A DNA stretch of 64,000 nt from CALAGB01 sp963789565 (GCA_963789565.1 CAWBKX010000002.1:2232001-2296000); one strand, 5' to 3'. Shown: positions 8,236-17,216, counted from the first letter of the stretch. The notes: generated by a model from the sequence alone, not told the origin. Translations and numbers: made by a program.

Positions 8236-9384
8236 TTACGAATCGTACGGGGCGGCGTTTGGGGTGCTGAAGGCGATGGTGATGTCGAGGCCACCCTCCG
8301 GCTGCGCGCGAGCCGAGAGCGTGGCGCCATGCGCGTTCGCGATGGCTTGCACGATGGCAAGGCCGAGCCCATGCCCGCCACCTCGCCGCACACGTTCGTC
8401 CTGGAGTCGTTGGAACGGTTGAAACAGCCGGTCGATCTCGTGTGACGGGATGATTGATCCGCTATTGCGGATGGAGATGGTGGCTGTTCCGCACTCGGCT
8501 GACGTCTCGAGTTCAACCCATCCACCGGTGATGTTGTGGCGAATGGCGTTGTCGACCAGATTCGTCACCAGACTTTCCATCAGAAGTGAGTCGCCAGTTG
8601 TTCGTGCTTCACCAAACTCAGCGTTGACGCGGATGCCACGACGTTTGGCTTCGGCCTCACGCGCCCCGACCACATCCTCGGTGATGTCGGATAAATCGAC
8701 GACTTGCCACACCTCAATGCCCCGTTCACTGCTCGCCAAGGTCAGCAGCGCGGCGATCAGTTGTTCCTGCTGCTGACCCAAGAGCAGCACCTCCTCGCAC
8801 GCCGAACGGAGCGTCGCGACGTCGGAACCAGGATCAGAGAGCGCTACCTGCAGCAACGTGCGCTCCGCGGCGAGCGGCGTGCGCAGCTCATGCGCGGCAT
8901 TGGCAATGAAGCGCCGCTGCGAAACGAATGCCGCCTCGAGCCGGGCGAAGAGGCCGTCGAGTGTCTGACCAAGCTCCGTCAGTTCGTCGCCCGGCCCCCC
9001 AAGGTCGAGTCGCCGGTTCAGGTTGGTGGCCGAGATCTCACGGGCCAGTGCGTTCATTGTGCGTAATGGCCGCAGGAACCGACCAGCGACAAGCCACCCG
9101 AGGACCAGCGACAGAACGACCGTGACCCCCAGCGCGATTGCGGCGCCGACAACGAGGGTGTGGGAAGCAATTCCTAACTGCGTGGAAGAGTGAGAGTCAG
9201 TTGCGGGAGAGGATCCGGCCGCGACTGAGCTACTCGATTTAACTGCGGTGAATCCGGTGGAAATGGCAAGCAGCACAACGGCCAGGCCGAAAAAGAGGCC
9301 CGCGTAGAGCAGGGCCAACTGCAGACGTAACGTTCGTCTGAGCATGGGGAAGCTGAGGCCCATGCGGTGAAAACCGCGCATCAC
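8236..9384 (-). CDS. Sensor histidine kinase with short extracytoplasmic loop
   Basis: 382 residues. Helices at about 21-43 and 77-100 enclose only some 33 serine-rich residues, so sensing is probably intramembrane or by partner protein. HAMP 101-153, HisKA with H165 in ANAAHELRTPLAAE, and HATPase with TNLVDNAIRHN and a G2-like GGGHGLGLAIV. The first ATP-lid motif is IRNSGSIIP, where the usual DxGxG aspartate is asparagine, so ATP binding may be altered. Its ATG overlaps the regulator's stop by 4 bp. The short sensor loop and the neighbouring ABC transporter suggest a drug- or peptide-responsive system. Confidence 0.9.
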   Translation of the reverse strand: MMRGFHRMGLSFPMLRRTLRLQLALLYAGLFFGLAVVLLAISTGFTAVKSSSSVAAGSSPATDSHSSTQLGIASHTLVVGAAIALGVTVVLSLVLGWLVAGRFLRPLRTMNALAREISATNLNRRLDLGGPGDELTELGQTLDGLFARLEAAFVSQRRFIANAAHELRTPLAAERTLLQVALSDPGSDVATLRSACEEVLLLGQQQEQLIAALLTLASSERGIEVWQVVDLSDITEDVVGAREAEAKRRGIRVNAEFGEARTTGDSLLMESLVTNLVDNAIRHNITGGWVELETSAECGTATISIRNSGSIIPSHEIDRLFQPFQRLQDERVRRGGGHGLGLAIVQAIANAHGATLSARAQPEGGLDITIAFSTPNAAPYDS

Positions 9385-10043
9385 TGATCACCGATCCGGT
9401 AGCCACCCTCGCGAACCGTCTCAATGACCGGTGGGTCGCCAAGCTTGGCCCGCAGACGGCGGATGGTTGTCTTGACGGTGGTGGTGAAGGGATCTGTTGC
9501 TTCGTCCCAGACCCGCTCGAGCAGCTCCTCTGTCGAGACGACTCGACCGCTTGAGGCGAGCAGACACTCGAGAAGGGCAAATTCTTTCGGGCTGAGCGTC
9601 AGCCGTCGGCTGGCGCGGAACGCGAATCGACGGTTCGAGTCCAGAGTGATGTCACCGCACTGGAGGATGGGGGGCAGTGCCGGTGTCGAGCGTCGCGCGA
9701 GCGCTCGGATGCGCGCCACGAGCTCGGCGAAGTCGAAGGGTTTGGGAAGGTAGTCGTCGGCCCCTAACCCGAGACCGTCCACGCGATCGCGCACCGTGCT
9801 GGCCGCCGTGAGCATCAAGATGCGACACTCCGGATGATCGACCACCAGATGACGGCAGACGTCGTCTCCATGCACCTGAGGTAGGTCTCGATCGAGCACG
9901 ACCACGTCGTAGCTGGTCGCGGCCAGATGCTCGAGCGCATCGCCGCCGTCCAGCACCACATCGACCGCCATCCCTTCGCGCCGGAGTCCAATCCCAATGG
10001 CGCGGGCCAGTACTTCAAAGTCTTCCACCACCAGCACGCGCAT
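9381..10043 (-). CDS. OmpR-family response regulator
   Basis: 220 residues from the ATG preceded by GGAGCAGG; an upstream in-frame ATG at 10082 would add 13 residues. Receiver with E7-D8, phospho-acceptor D51 (VVLDRDLP) and K101 (DDYLPKPF), then a winged-helix domain (RLTLSPKEFALLECLL, VIETVREGGYRI). Coupled to the downstream kinase by a 4-bp overlap and divergent from an ABC exporter operon. The TGACA repeats in between are its probable binding site. Confidence 0.92.
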   Translation of the reverse strand: MRVLVVEDFEVLARAIGIGLRREGMAVDVVLDGGDALEHLAATSYDVVVLDRDLPQVHGDDVCRHLVVDHPECRILMLTAASTVRDRVDGLGLGADDYLPKPFDFAELVARIRALARRSTPALPPILQCGDITLDSNRRFAFRASRRLTLSPKEFALLECLLASSGRVVSTEELLERVWDEATDPFTTTVKTTIRRLRAKLGDPPVIETVREGGYRIGDQ

Positions 10044-10128
10044 GACCTGCTCCGATTCCTGAACGACGTGATGTTCGCGCACATCAGCGAGATGGTCTGG
10101 TGCCGCCCAAAGGATGCCAGATCACCGG

Positions 10129-10167
10129 TGACAGTCAGGTGTCAAAGGCTGACACCGAGTTGACACC
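10129..10167. promoter_or_regulatory. Four TGNCA half-sites at 10-11 bp period: response regulator operator
   Basis: TGACA, TGTCA, TGACA and TGACA start at 10129, 10140, 10150 and 10161; the last two are identical over TGACACC. The head-to-tail 11-bp period is that of PhoB/OmpR-type sites. It lies between the divergent response regulator gene and the ABC transporter operon, 58 bp before the ATPase start. Confidence 0.7.
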
Positions 10168-10224
10168 AGGAGTGGCGTACACCAGGAGGTGAGCGATATC
10201 GAACGACCGCGGAAAGGCGACTGC

Positions 10225-11169
10225 ATGGAGAACGAGAATAGGGCCAGCATCACGGTCACTGGGCTGCGCAAGCGGTTTGGGTCGACCATTGCGCTCGATG
10301 AGATGACCTTCACCGTCAAACCCGGAGAGGTCACCGGCTTCGTCGGCCCCAACGGCGCCGGTAAATCGACCACTTTACGCGTGATCCTCGGACTGGACTT
10401 GCCTGACGCAGGCAGTGCGCTGATCGGCGGCAAGCGCTATCGAGATCTTCGCGATCCACTGCGGCACGTCGGATCGCTGCTGGACGCGTCGGCGCTCGAA
10501 CCCGGACGGAGCGGCCGCAACCATCTCTTGTGGTTGGCGCACTCACAGGGGTTGAACGCGCGTCGAGTGGATGCCGTGATCGAGCAGGTTGGCTTGCAAT
10601 CGGCTGCCCGGCGCAGAGCGCGCGGCTACTCGTTGGGCATGCGACAGCGGCTCGGGATCGCCGCGGCACTTCTCGGCGATCCTCCCATCCTCTTGTTGGA
10701 CGAGCCGTTCAACGGCATGGATCCCGACGGAATTATCTGGGTGCGTCGCCTGCTGCGGTCGCTGGCCGCGGAGGGGCGGGCAATTCTGGTCTCCAGTCAC
10801 CTGATGGGAGAGCTTGAAGATATTGCCGATCACGTGGTGGTCATCGGCAGGGGAAAGGTTCTGGCCGATGCGAGCGTCGCTGAACTCATCGCTGGCTCAT
10901 CGGATGGCCACATCACACTCCGCACCACCCAGCCAGCCGCCGCGTCACGGGCGCTGCAAGACGCCGGCGCGGTCGTCGTCGAAGTCAACCGCGAAACGCT
11001 TCAGATAACGGAGATCGCGACGGAGCGAATCGTCGCGCTGCTCGGCCAACATTCGATCCCCTTCTCCGAGGTCTCGTCGCAGCGGGCAACGCTCGAGGAT
11101 GTCTATCTGCGGCTCACGGGCGGAGCGGTCGAGTATCGGTCGAGCTCCGAGGAGGTTGCGGCACGATGA
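10225..11169 (+). CDS. ABC transporter ATP-binding protein
   Basis: 314 residues. Walker A GPNGAGKST, signature YSLGMRQRLGIA, Walker B ILLLDEPFNGMD and switch histidine SSHL are all present, followed by the C-terminal regulatory extension of DrrA/BcrA-type exporters. It energises the permeases encoded downstream, probably for lantibiotic, bacitracin-like or other membrane-active compounds. The ATG at 10225 with GGAAAGGCG upstream was preferred to the GTG at 10189, which overlaps its own ribosome site. The stop overlaps the next gene (ATGA). Confidence 0.92.
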   Translation: MENENRASITVTGLRKRFGSTIALDEMTFTVKPGEVTGFVGPNGAGKSTTLRVILGLDLPDAGSALIGGKRYRDLRDPLRHVGSLLDASALEPGRSGRNHLLWLAHSQGLNARRVDAVIEQVGLQSAARRRARGYSLGMRQRLGIAAALLGDPPILLLDEPFNGMDPDGIIWVRRLLRSLAAEGRAILVSSHLMGELEDIADHVVVIGRGKVLADASVAELIAGSSDGHITLRTTQPAAASRALQDAGAVVVEVNRETLQITEIATERIVALLGQHSIPFSEVSSQRATLEDVYLRLTGGAVEYRSSSEEVAAR

Positions 11170-12810
11170 CGACCACGAACGAGCGTGAGCGTTCTTCAGC
11201 CTCTCAACCGGTTCAGGATCGCTTCAGCCACATTGTGCGCTCCGAGTGGACCAAGTTTCGCACGGTGCGGGGCTGGACTATCGGCTGCGTCATCACCGTT
11301 TTGCTCGTGGTGCTGTTTACGTATCTGGTGAGCAACGGTACGACTCAGGGGATCTGTACCGGCGACAGTCCGTCGTCGATGACCTGTAGTGACGGCCATC
11401 CCTTCGTGCCGACCGGTCCTAATGGTGAGGCCGTTGCCGATAGCTTCTTCTTCGTCAATCAGCTGCTCACGGGAGACGGCACCATCACCACGCGAATTAC
11501 CTCGCTCTCCGGCGAGATATCGACCAACCCAGGGAACGTCGCCTCCTCGCTGTCGCAGACTCGCCCAGGGCTGGCCGACTGGGCCAAGGCGGGAATCCTC
11601 GTCACTCCGAGCACGACACAAGGTTCCGCATACGCGGCAGTGATGGTGACCGGCAGCCACGGCGTCCGCTTCCAATACGACTACATGCACGACAGCGCCG
11701 GTATGCCGGGGCAGGTTTCGCCAACCTCGCCACGTTGGCTGCGGCTTGTCCGTTCCGGCAACACGATCACCGGCTACGATTCGGCAGACGGGGTGATCTG
11801 GACCAAGATCGACAGCGTGCATTTAGCTGGACTTCCCTCCACGGTCAGCATCGGGCTATTCGCGACCTCTCCCGTCTGGTTCGAGCCCTCAACCACCAAT
11901 CAACCGTTCCTTGTCACGGCCGTGCCGATAAATCGCGGTCAACCCACCCTGGCCACCGCCACCTTTGACAAGGTCGATATCCAGTCCGCTCAGTCTCCAG
12001 GCACGTGGCAGGGCACGAGCATCGGAACAGCGTCGCCGAGCCCGACGGGGTTTGGAGACTTCTATCCCACCTTAGCTCCGGGAAGCTTCCACCGTTCAGG
12101 AGATACGTTTCATCGTGAGTGGATCAGGCGATATTGCACCCGGAGTCGTCGCCGGAGAGGGGGCGAACACAACATCCGACGCTCCGCGATTTGGCCTCTC
12201 AGTCGGGTTGATCGCGCTCATCGTGGTGGCCGCCTTGTTCATCACATCCGAGTACCGCCGTGGCCTGATCCATACGACGTTGGCGGCCACACCACAGCGT
12301 GTGCGGGTGCTTGTCGCCAAGGCGATCGTCGTCGGCGTCGTGGGCTTCGTGACAACCTTCGTGGCCCTCGCGGTTTCTATCCCGCTCAGCACGCACCTGC
12401 TCCGCGGCAACGGCAACTACGTCTTCCCGGTCAACACTCTCACCGAGATGCGCGTTGTCGTCGGCGGTGCGGCCGTGCTCGCGCTCGCGGCCATCACGGC
12501 CATGGCACTTGGCGCGATTCTTCGAAACAGCGGCGGTGCCGTGAGTCTGGGAATCGTCCTGCTCGTGCTGCCGTACGTGTTCATAGCAGCGGCGTCGGGA
12601 AGCGCGGTGGAGTGGTTGCTCAGGTGGACACCGGCCGCGGCCTTCTCCGTCCTGGAAGAACTCCCGCGCTCCGCGCTGGTCAGCTACCCCTACACCGTCA
12701 ATAAAGGCTATTACCCGCTGGCTCCGTGGGCCGGATTTGCCGTCATGTGCGCCTACGCTGCGTTCAGTCTGGTCGTGGCCGGCGTTCTACTACGAAGGAG
12801 AGATGCATGA
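11166..12810 (+). CDS. ABC transporter permease with extracytoplasmic beta-sandwich domain; apparent +1 frameshift
   Basis: The reading frame from 11166 gives EWTKFRTVRGWTIGCVITVL (first helix) and a large external domain (about residues 60-300, with FQYDYMHDSAG, WLRLVRSGNTITGYDSADG and DSVHLAGLP) that resembles the DUF1349/concanavalin-like fold. At about 12111 the frame must shift by +1. GDTF is followed by HREW in the first frame but by IVSGSGDIAPGVV in the second, which then encodes the expected five-helix permease half ending in VVAGVLLRRRDA at 12810. Related actinobacterial permeases have this whole architecture in one frame, so this is one gene of about 548 codons. The shift sits at TTT-C, where tRNA-Phe could slip from UUU to UUC. 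A sequencing error or a recent mutation is equally possible. It overlaps the ATPase gene by 4 bp and the next gene by 4 bp. Confidence 0.75.
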
Positions 12811-13148
12811 TCGACGTTCTACGCGCTGAATGGACCAAGCTTCGCGGCGTCGTTGGCCCAGTATTGGCCATTTCCCTGGTCGTAGCCCTGGTGTTCGGCG
12901 TGGGCGCCTTCGTCGCCGGGCTGGGCGTAGGGGCCGTCGCGCTCCCGCTGCATGAGCACATGCTGCGGGCGAACGACACCGTCTTCTACCCGATCAGCAC
13001 CGAGCGCGGCCCGCAACTTAACGCGGGCACGATGGCGCTGCTCGCTACCGCGGCGGTCACGTTCGCGTTGGGCTTACTCTTTTTGATTGTATGGACGGCC
13101 GCCACTTTAATGCTGGCGAACACGCTTCTGCGTCGGCGGCCAGCGTGA
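12807..13148 (+). CDS. Miniature ABC permease-like protein
   Basis: 113 residues. It starts like the neighbouring permeases (MIDVLRAEWTKLRGVVGPVL), has a first helix, then ALPLHEHMLRANDTVFYP, which corresponds to IPLSTHLLRGNGNYVFP of the preceding permease, and a last helix ending ANTLLRRRPA. It therefore looks like a paralogue with most internal helices deleted. Whether it works as a two-helix partner or is decaying is unknown. The start overlaps the preceding stop (ATGA) and has GAAGGAG upstream, so translation is probably retained. Confidence 0.7.
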   Translation: MIDVLRAEWTKLRGVVGPVLAISLVVALVFGVGAFVAGLGVGAVALPLHEHMLRANDTVFYPISTERGPQLNAGTMALLATAAVTFALGLLFLIVWTAATLMLANTLLRRRPA

Positions 13149-13915
13149 AGCAGGCAATCCACGCCGAGTGGACCAAGCTGCGCACGTCGCCCAGCATATG
13201 GTTGCTCTTCGGCGCGGTGGCACTCAGCGTGGCCGTCAGCGCGGCCGTTGCCGCGACTACGCACGTCTCGAGCGCTGAACAGCAGGATCCGACCAGGGTG
13301 AGCCTTACCGGCATCGATCTCGGACAGGCGGTCGTCGCGGTACTGGCAATCCTGGTCGTTTCCGAGGAATACGGTAACGGCATGATCCGCGTTTCCCTGA
13401 CCGCGACGCCGCGACGTGTCGTGCTCTTGGCGGCCAAGTCGATCAATGTGGCAGGGGTGGTACTCGTTGCCGGTCTGCTGACGGTGGTTGGCTGCCTGCT
13501 CGTGGGTCGCTACATACTCCCAGCAACCGGGCTGGATGCGGCCCACGGGTATGCCCTGGTTTCGCTTAGTCATGGATCGACTCTGCGTGCCGCGGTTGGC
13601 AGCGTGATCTATCTCATCCTGATCGCGCTCATGAGCCTGGGGATCGCGACGGCGGTGCGCGACACGGCCGTATCGATCGGAGTCGTGCTCGGAGTGCTCT
13701 ACATATTGCCGATCCTGGCGCAGTTGATCTCGAACCCAACCTGGCACCGGCGTCTGGAGCAGATCGCGCCGCTGATGGCGGGACTTGCCATGCAAAGCAC
13801 GACGGATCTGGCGAGTCTGCCGATAAGACCGTGGGCTGGGTTAGGCGTGGTGGCCGCCTGGGCGGGACTCGCACTCCTCATCGGTGGCGCGGTGTTGTGC
13901 CTGCGCGACGCATAA
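13145..13915 (+). CDS. ABC transporter permease (ABC-2 type)
   Basis: 256 residues from the GTG that overlaps the previous stop (GTGA). KQAIHAEWTKLRTSPSIWLL is the N-terminal signature shared with the other two permeases. Six hydrophobic segments follow, with the conserved cytoplasmic SEEYGNGMIRVSLTATPRR between the second and third, as in ABC-2 membrane subunits. Together with the frameshifted permease it probably forms the membrane channel energised by the ATPase upstream. It is last in the operon. Confidence 0.85.
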   Translation: MKQAIHAEWTKLRTSPSIWLLFGAVALSVAVSAAVAATTHVSSAEQQDPTRVSLTGIDLGQAVVAVLAILVVSEEYGNGMIRVSLTATPRRVVLLAAKSINVAGVVLVAGLLTVVGCLLVGRYILPATGLDAAHGYALVSLSHGSTLRAAVGSVIYLILIALMSLGIATAVRDTAVSIGVVLGVLYILPILAQLISNPTWHRRLEQIAPLMAGLAMQSTTDLASLPIRPWAGLGVVAAWAGLALLIGGAVLCLRDA

Positions 13916-14077
13916 AGTGTTGGATCGCGCCAAACATTTTGTAGCGGCGCAGCTTGTCTGCTCCCGGCGTAGATGAGCCCGAGTGCACCACAGAAGGATG
14001 GCCGCTTCACCGAGCACTTGTTCGACTCCGACCGTCTCGGCTAGCGCATTCACGCTGAGAGGAGACAAGCTCCTCCC

Positions 14078-14959
14078 CTACGTTGCTTGGGTGCTTGGGC
14101 CGAAGAACCCATCTTCCAGCGAGTCTCGCATCAGCGTGGTGAGTTCGTCGGGACGGTGCACGTGGATGTCGTGGTCGGTCTGCTCGAACCAATTGGAGCG
14201 GCAATGGGCAATGAGCTGCTCGAACGTCTCCAGCCCCTGGCGTTTCTGCTCGGCCCGCTCGGGGTCTTGCGGACCGGCCGCGAGGGCCAGCACGGGCGTC
14301 GTGACCTGTGCATAGAGACCATTCGGGTCTTGCTGCCACATGGCATGCAGGATCTCGCGGTGATGCTCGAGCGAGAGCCAGGGCCGGATGGTGCCGTTGG
14401 GTAGCGTCTCGAAGTTGGCCAGCGTGTGGTCGATCCCCTCATCGCTCCAGTCGGGGTGTCCGCGACGCATACGCTCCTTGAGTTCGGTTCGCTTGCGACC
14501 CGCCAGCGGCGGCGGCTTGAGCCGATCCCACAGCTCTTCCCACGTCATCTCGGCGTCGCGCGAGCGCATGCTCATGAATCCGCCGTCGACCAGAACGATC
14601 CCGCGCGCCGACTGGGGATAGCGCGCGGCGAACTGCAGCACGACGCTGCCACCCCAGGACTGCCCGGCGACGACCGGCTGCTCATCCAAATTCAGCGTCT
14701 CGATTACGGCCTGCAAATCGGCGGTCACCTCGTCGAAGCCATAGCCCGACTCTGGCTTGTCGCTCAACCCGTGACCACGCTGATCGAGGGTGACGACGGC
14801 GTATCCAGCGGCGTGCAGTCGTTGGGCGACCGCCTCCCAGGTCATGCAGTTGGAGGAGAGGCCATGCAGCAGCAGGAATGGCGTGCCATCGCCTTCCCAC
14901 TCCCGGACGTGTAGCTTGTTTCCGCGCACGTGGAGCCAGTGGTCGCGTCCAGCCTGCAT
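14078..14959 (-). CDS. Alpha/beta hydrolase
   Basis: About 293 residues. Oxyanion motif FLLLHGLSSN, the strand-4 motif TLDQRGHGLSDKP, the nucleophile elbow GQSWGGS (serine nucleophile) and a late histidine in QTDHDIHVHRPDE form a complete catalytic triad set-up. The family acts on esters, epoxides or haloalkanes; substrate unknown. The ATG at 14959 has GGAG 6 nt upstream; the ATG at 14971 is a close alternative. The long open frame upstream is not coding-like. It is divergent from a toxin-antitoxin pair. Confidence 0.85.
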   Translation of the reverse strand: MQAGRDHWLHVRGNKLHVREWEGDGTPFLLLHGLSSNCMTWEAVAQRLHAAGYAVVTLDQRGHGLSDKPESGYGFDEVTADLQAVIETLNLDEQPVVAGQSWGGSVVLQFAARYPQSARGIVLVDGGFMSMRSRDAEMTWEELWDRLKPPPLAGRKRTELKERMRRGHPDWSDEGIDHTLANFETLPNGTIRPWLSLEHHREILHAMWQQDPNGLYAQVTTPVLALAAGPQDPERAEQKRQGLETFEQLIAHCRSNWFEQTDHDIHVHRPDELTTLMRDSLEDGFFGPSTQAT

Positions 14960-15089
14960 GCCAAACTCCATTCTCGATCGTCCGTCGCGCTCGTGTTCTG
15001 GTAGCGCCCATTGGCTCGCGCTTCTGCAGGAGATTAGCGCGTGCGGAAGCCCGGCACAACTCAGCGGCCAGAAGCTCCGCGCTCGGATG

Positions 15090-15118
15090 TTGATCGACCA
15101 TATCATCGATGTTATGAT
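15090..15118 (+). promoter_or_regulatory. Sigma70-type promoter, leaderless, with overlapping operator
   Basis: TTGATC (15090-15095), a 17-bp spacer and TATGAT (15113-15118) end 6 bp before the ATG at 15125, so the transcript should begin at or next to the start codon; no ribosome site is present. The inverted repeat ATCAT-N7-ATGAT (15102-15118) overlaps the -10 box and is a likely site for the HTH antitoxin. Confidence 0.7.
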
Positions 15119-15124
15119 TCTTGG

Positions 15125-15463
15125 ATGGAGGTTGCCTTCTTTCCTGATGCGGAAATTGAGTTGAACCAATTGGAGACACGGGAGCGTGTGGCGATGCTCA
15201 ACGTGGTTGAAAAGCTGGAGCAGCTCGGGGATCGACTTCCATACCCGCACAGCAGCTCCGTGAAGAACACGAAATTGCGTGAGCTGCGACCACGTGCTGG
15301 ACGAAGCCGCTGGAGAGCATTTTATCGCCGCGTCGGCGATCTCTTGATTATTGGCGCGATAGGACCAGAAGCGAACCTAGATACGCGGGCTTTTGCACGT
15401 GCGGTTGACGCTGCTGAACAACGGATCGCCGAATTTGAACGGCAAGAGGCGGAAGAGGGATAA
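15125..15463 (+). CDS. RelE/HigB-like toxin (Gp49 type)
   Basis: 112 residues. MEVAFFPDAEIELNQLETRERV, LPYPHSSSVKNTKLRELRPR and RSRWRAFYRRVGDLLIIGAIGP follow the phage-derived Gp49/HigB toxin pattern: a basic strand that binds the ribosome followed by a hydrophobic strand. The downstream partner is an XRE-type antitoxin, the usual HigBA order with toxin first. The start is set by the leaderless promoter; upstream in-frame codons have no support. Probable role is translation-dependent mRNA cleavage. Confidence 0.8.
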   Translation: MEVAFFPDAEIELNQLETRERVAMLNVVEKLEQLGDRLPYPHSSSVKNTKLRELRPRAGRSRWRAFYRRVGDLLIIGAIGPEANLDTRAFARAVDAAEQRIAEFERQEAEEG

Positions 15464-15467
15464 GAAC

Positions 15468-15860
15468 ATGGCGAAGATTCAACTCCGAAAAGCAACCGAT
15501 ATCTTGGCAAACCAGCTTGTGAATCCAGACGTTCGCGCGGAATGGGACCGCACGGCACCGGCGAGGGCGGTCGCCCAGCGCGTTTTGGCATACCGCGTTG
15601 AACACGGGCTCTCCCAGACGGCGATGGGTAAGTTGCTCGGCATGCCCCAGCCGGCTATTGCACGTATCGAATCGGGCGAACATGTTCCCACAATCGACAC
15701 GCTGGTACGACTTTCAGACGGATTGGGAATCGAGTTTTCGCTCAACATCGTCCCTCCGTCGAAGGAGGCCGCGTTGGTGTCCGACGAGGTTCAACGCGCG
15801 CCGGTAGTGGAAGAAGCAGCGACGACCCATGGCGGCCGCCTACTCCTGGCCGCGCGGTAG
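15468..15860 (+). CDS. XRE-family antitoxin (HigA-like)
   Basis: 130 residues. A helix-turn-helix domain at about 45-95 (RVEHGLSQTAMGKLLGMPQP, then IARIESGEHVPTIDTLVRL) is preceded by a 40-residue arm (LANQLVNPDVRAEWDRTAPA) as in HigA antitoxins. GAAGAGGGATAAG lies upstream, and the start is 5 nt after the toxin stop. It should neutralise the toxin and repress the operon through the ATCAT-N7-ATGAT site. Confidence 0.82.
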   Translation: MAKIQLRKATDILANQLVNPDVRAEWDRTAPARAVAQRVLAYRVEHGLSQTAMGKLLGMPQPAIARIESGEHVPTIDTLVRLSDGLGIEFSLNIVPPSKEAALVSDEVQRAPVVEEAATTHGGRLLLAAR

Positions 15861-15878
15861 ATAGTTCCGCGACACAAC

Positions 15879-17210
15879 TCAGTCGACCGTGACGGGCGTG
15901 GGTGGAGAGGTCGGTGTAGTGGCGTCGATGCGCGAATGACGTGCGTGATAAAGCCAGGCGACCATCACGCCCACGCCGCAGAGAGCGGTCATGATAGCCA
16001 GCGCCACGCGTACGTTGAAGTCCTGCGCCAGCGTGCCGATGAGGAGGCTGCCGATCGGCGTCATGCCCGCGTTCAGCAGGATGTAGAAGCTCATCACGCG
16101 GCCGCGCATTTGACCCGGCGCCGAGATCTGCAGGCGCGTGTTGGTGGTGGCGGTGTAGGTGATGCTGGCGAACCCAAGGATCACCAGGATAAGGAGCGTC
16201 AACGGCAGTTTGGTCGAGATTGCCAGTAGACCCAGCAGGATGGTGAAGGCGGTGCCGCCGACCAGCAGCAAGCGCTCACTGGGCCGGTTCAGGTAGGCCA
16301 TGGTAAGTGCCGAGATGAGCGCGCCGATGCCCAGAGCGGTCGTCAGACCACCGAAGCCAAGAGCACCCGTGTTCAGAACGTATTTGGCGACCAACGGCAG
16401 GACGACGGTGAAGTTGTAGCCAAAGGTGCCGATGAAGGCCAGCAGAATCAGAGGCAGCAGCACTGATGGCGTCTTGGTGGCGTAGTCGATCCCCTCGCGC
16501 ATGCGTGAGAAGAGGCGACCGCGCACCAGAGCAGGGACGTCGTAAAACTCGGCGGGGCGCATCAGGAGCAATCCACCGATGACGGCCACGAAGCTCACCG
16601 CGTTGACGTAGAAGGGGATGGCGATGGAGAAGGCGGCGATCAGCCCGGCGCCGACGGCCGGGCCGATGATGCGTGCGGTATTGAAGAGGCTCGAGTTGAG
16701 TGCCACCGCATTCGGCAGACTCTCCGGACCTACCATCTCGCTGACGAAGGCCTGACGCGTGGGATTGTCGAGAGAGGTCGCCATCCCCAGGATCAGGGCC
16801 AGGATATAGATGTGCCAGACCTGAATGTGGTGGGTCGTGATCAGCAGCGCCAGGACCAACGACTGCGCCGCCATGATCGATTGCGTGGTGACGATCACCG
16901 GCCGCTTAGGGAAGCGATCGGCCAGCACTCCGCCGAAGAGAGCGAAGATGGTGATGGGGAGCGACTGCAACGCCGTGACGAGGCCGAGCGAGAAGGAGGA
17001 ATTGGTCAGCTGCAGGACCAGCCAGGCCTGAGCGATGCGCGCGATCCAGGTGCCGATGACCGAGAGCAGTTGGCCGATAAAGTAGAGCCGATAGTTGTAG
17101 TTGTGCAGCGAAGCGAAGGTCCGGCCCAGGGAACGGAGGCCCACCGCTGCCGCGGGAGCGGTGGGCGGCGCGGCCGATGGCGGCTGGCTGGCACGCGGGC
17201 GAATCTTCAT
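15879..17210 (-). CDS. MFS transporter, EntS/MFS_3-like exporter
   Basis: 443 residues, about 12 membrane helices after a 30-residue Ala/Pro-rich N-terminus. FRLYFIGQLLSVIGTW-like sequence (YRLYFIGQLLSVIGTWIARI) and FALFGGVLADRFPKRPVIV hold the family's loop 2-3 motif; RGRVMSFY is the mirrored motif in the second half. Relatives export siderophores, macrolides or other small molecules; the substrate is not predictable. It converges with the HigA-like gene. A -10 box lies 6 bp before the ATG, which suggests leaderless translation. Confidence 0.9.
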   Translation of the reverse strand: MKIRPRASQPPSAAPPTAPAAAVGLRSLGRTFASLHNYNYRLYFIGQLLSVIGTWIARIAQAWLVLQLTNSSFSLGLVTALQSLPITIFALFGGVLADRFPKRPVIVTTQSIMAAQSLVLALLITTHHIQVWHIYILALILGMATSLDNPTRQAFVSEMVGPESLPNAVALNSSLFNTARIIGPAVGAGLIAAFSIAIPFYVNAVSFVAVIGGLLLMRPAEFYDVPALVRGRLFSRMREGIDYATKTPSVLLPLILLAFIGTFGYNFTVVLPLVAKYVLNTGALGFGGLTTALGIGALISALTMAYLNRPSERLLLVGGTAFTILLGLLAISTKLPLTLLILVILGFASITYTATTNTRLQISAPGQMRGRVMSFYILLNAGMTPIGSLLIGTLAQDFNVRVALAIMTALCGVGVMVAWLYHARHSRIDATTPTSPPTPVTVD

Positions 17211-17216
17211 CCGCGT

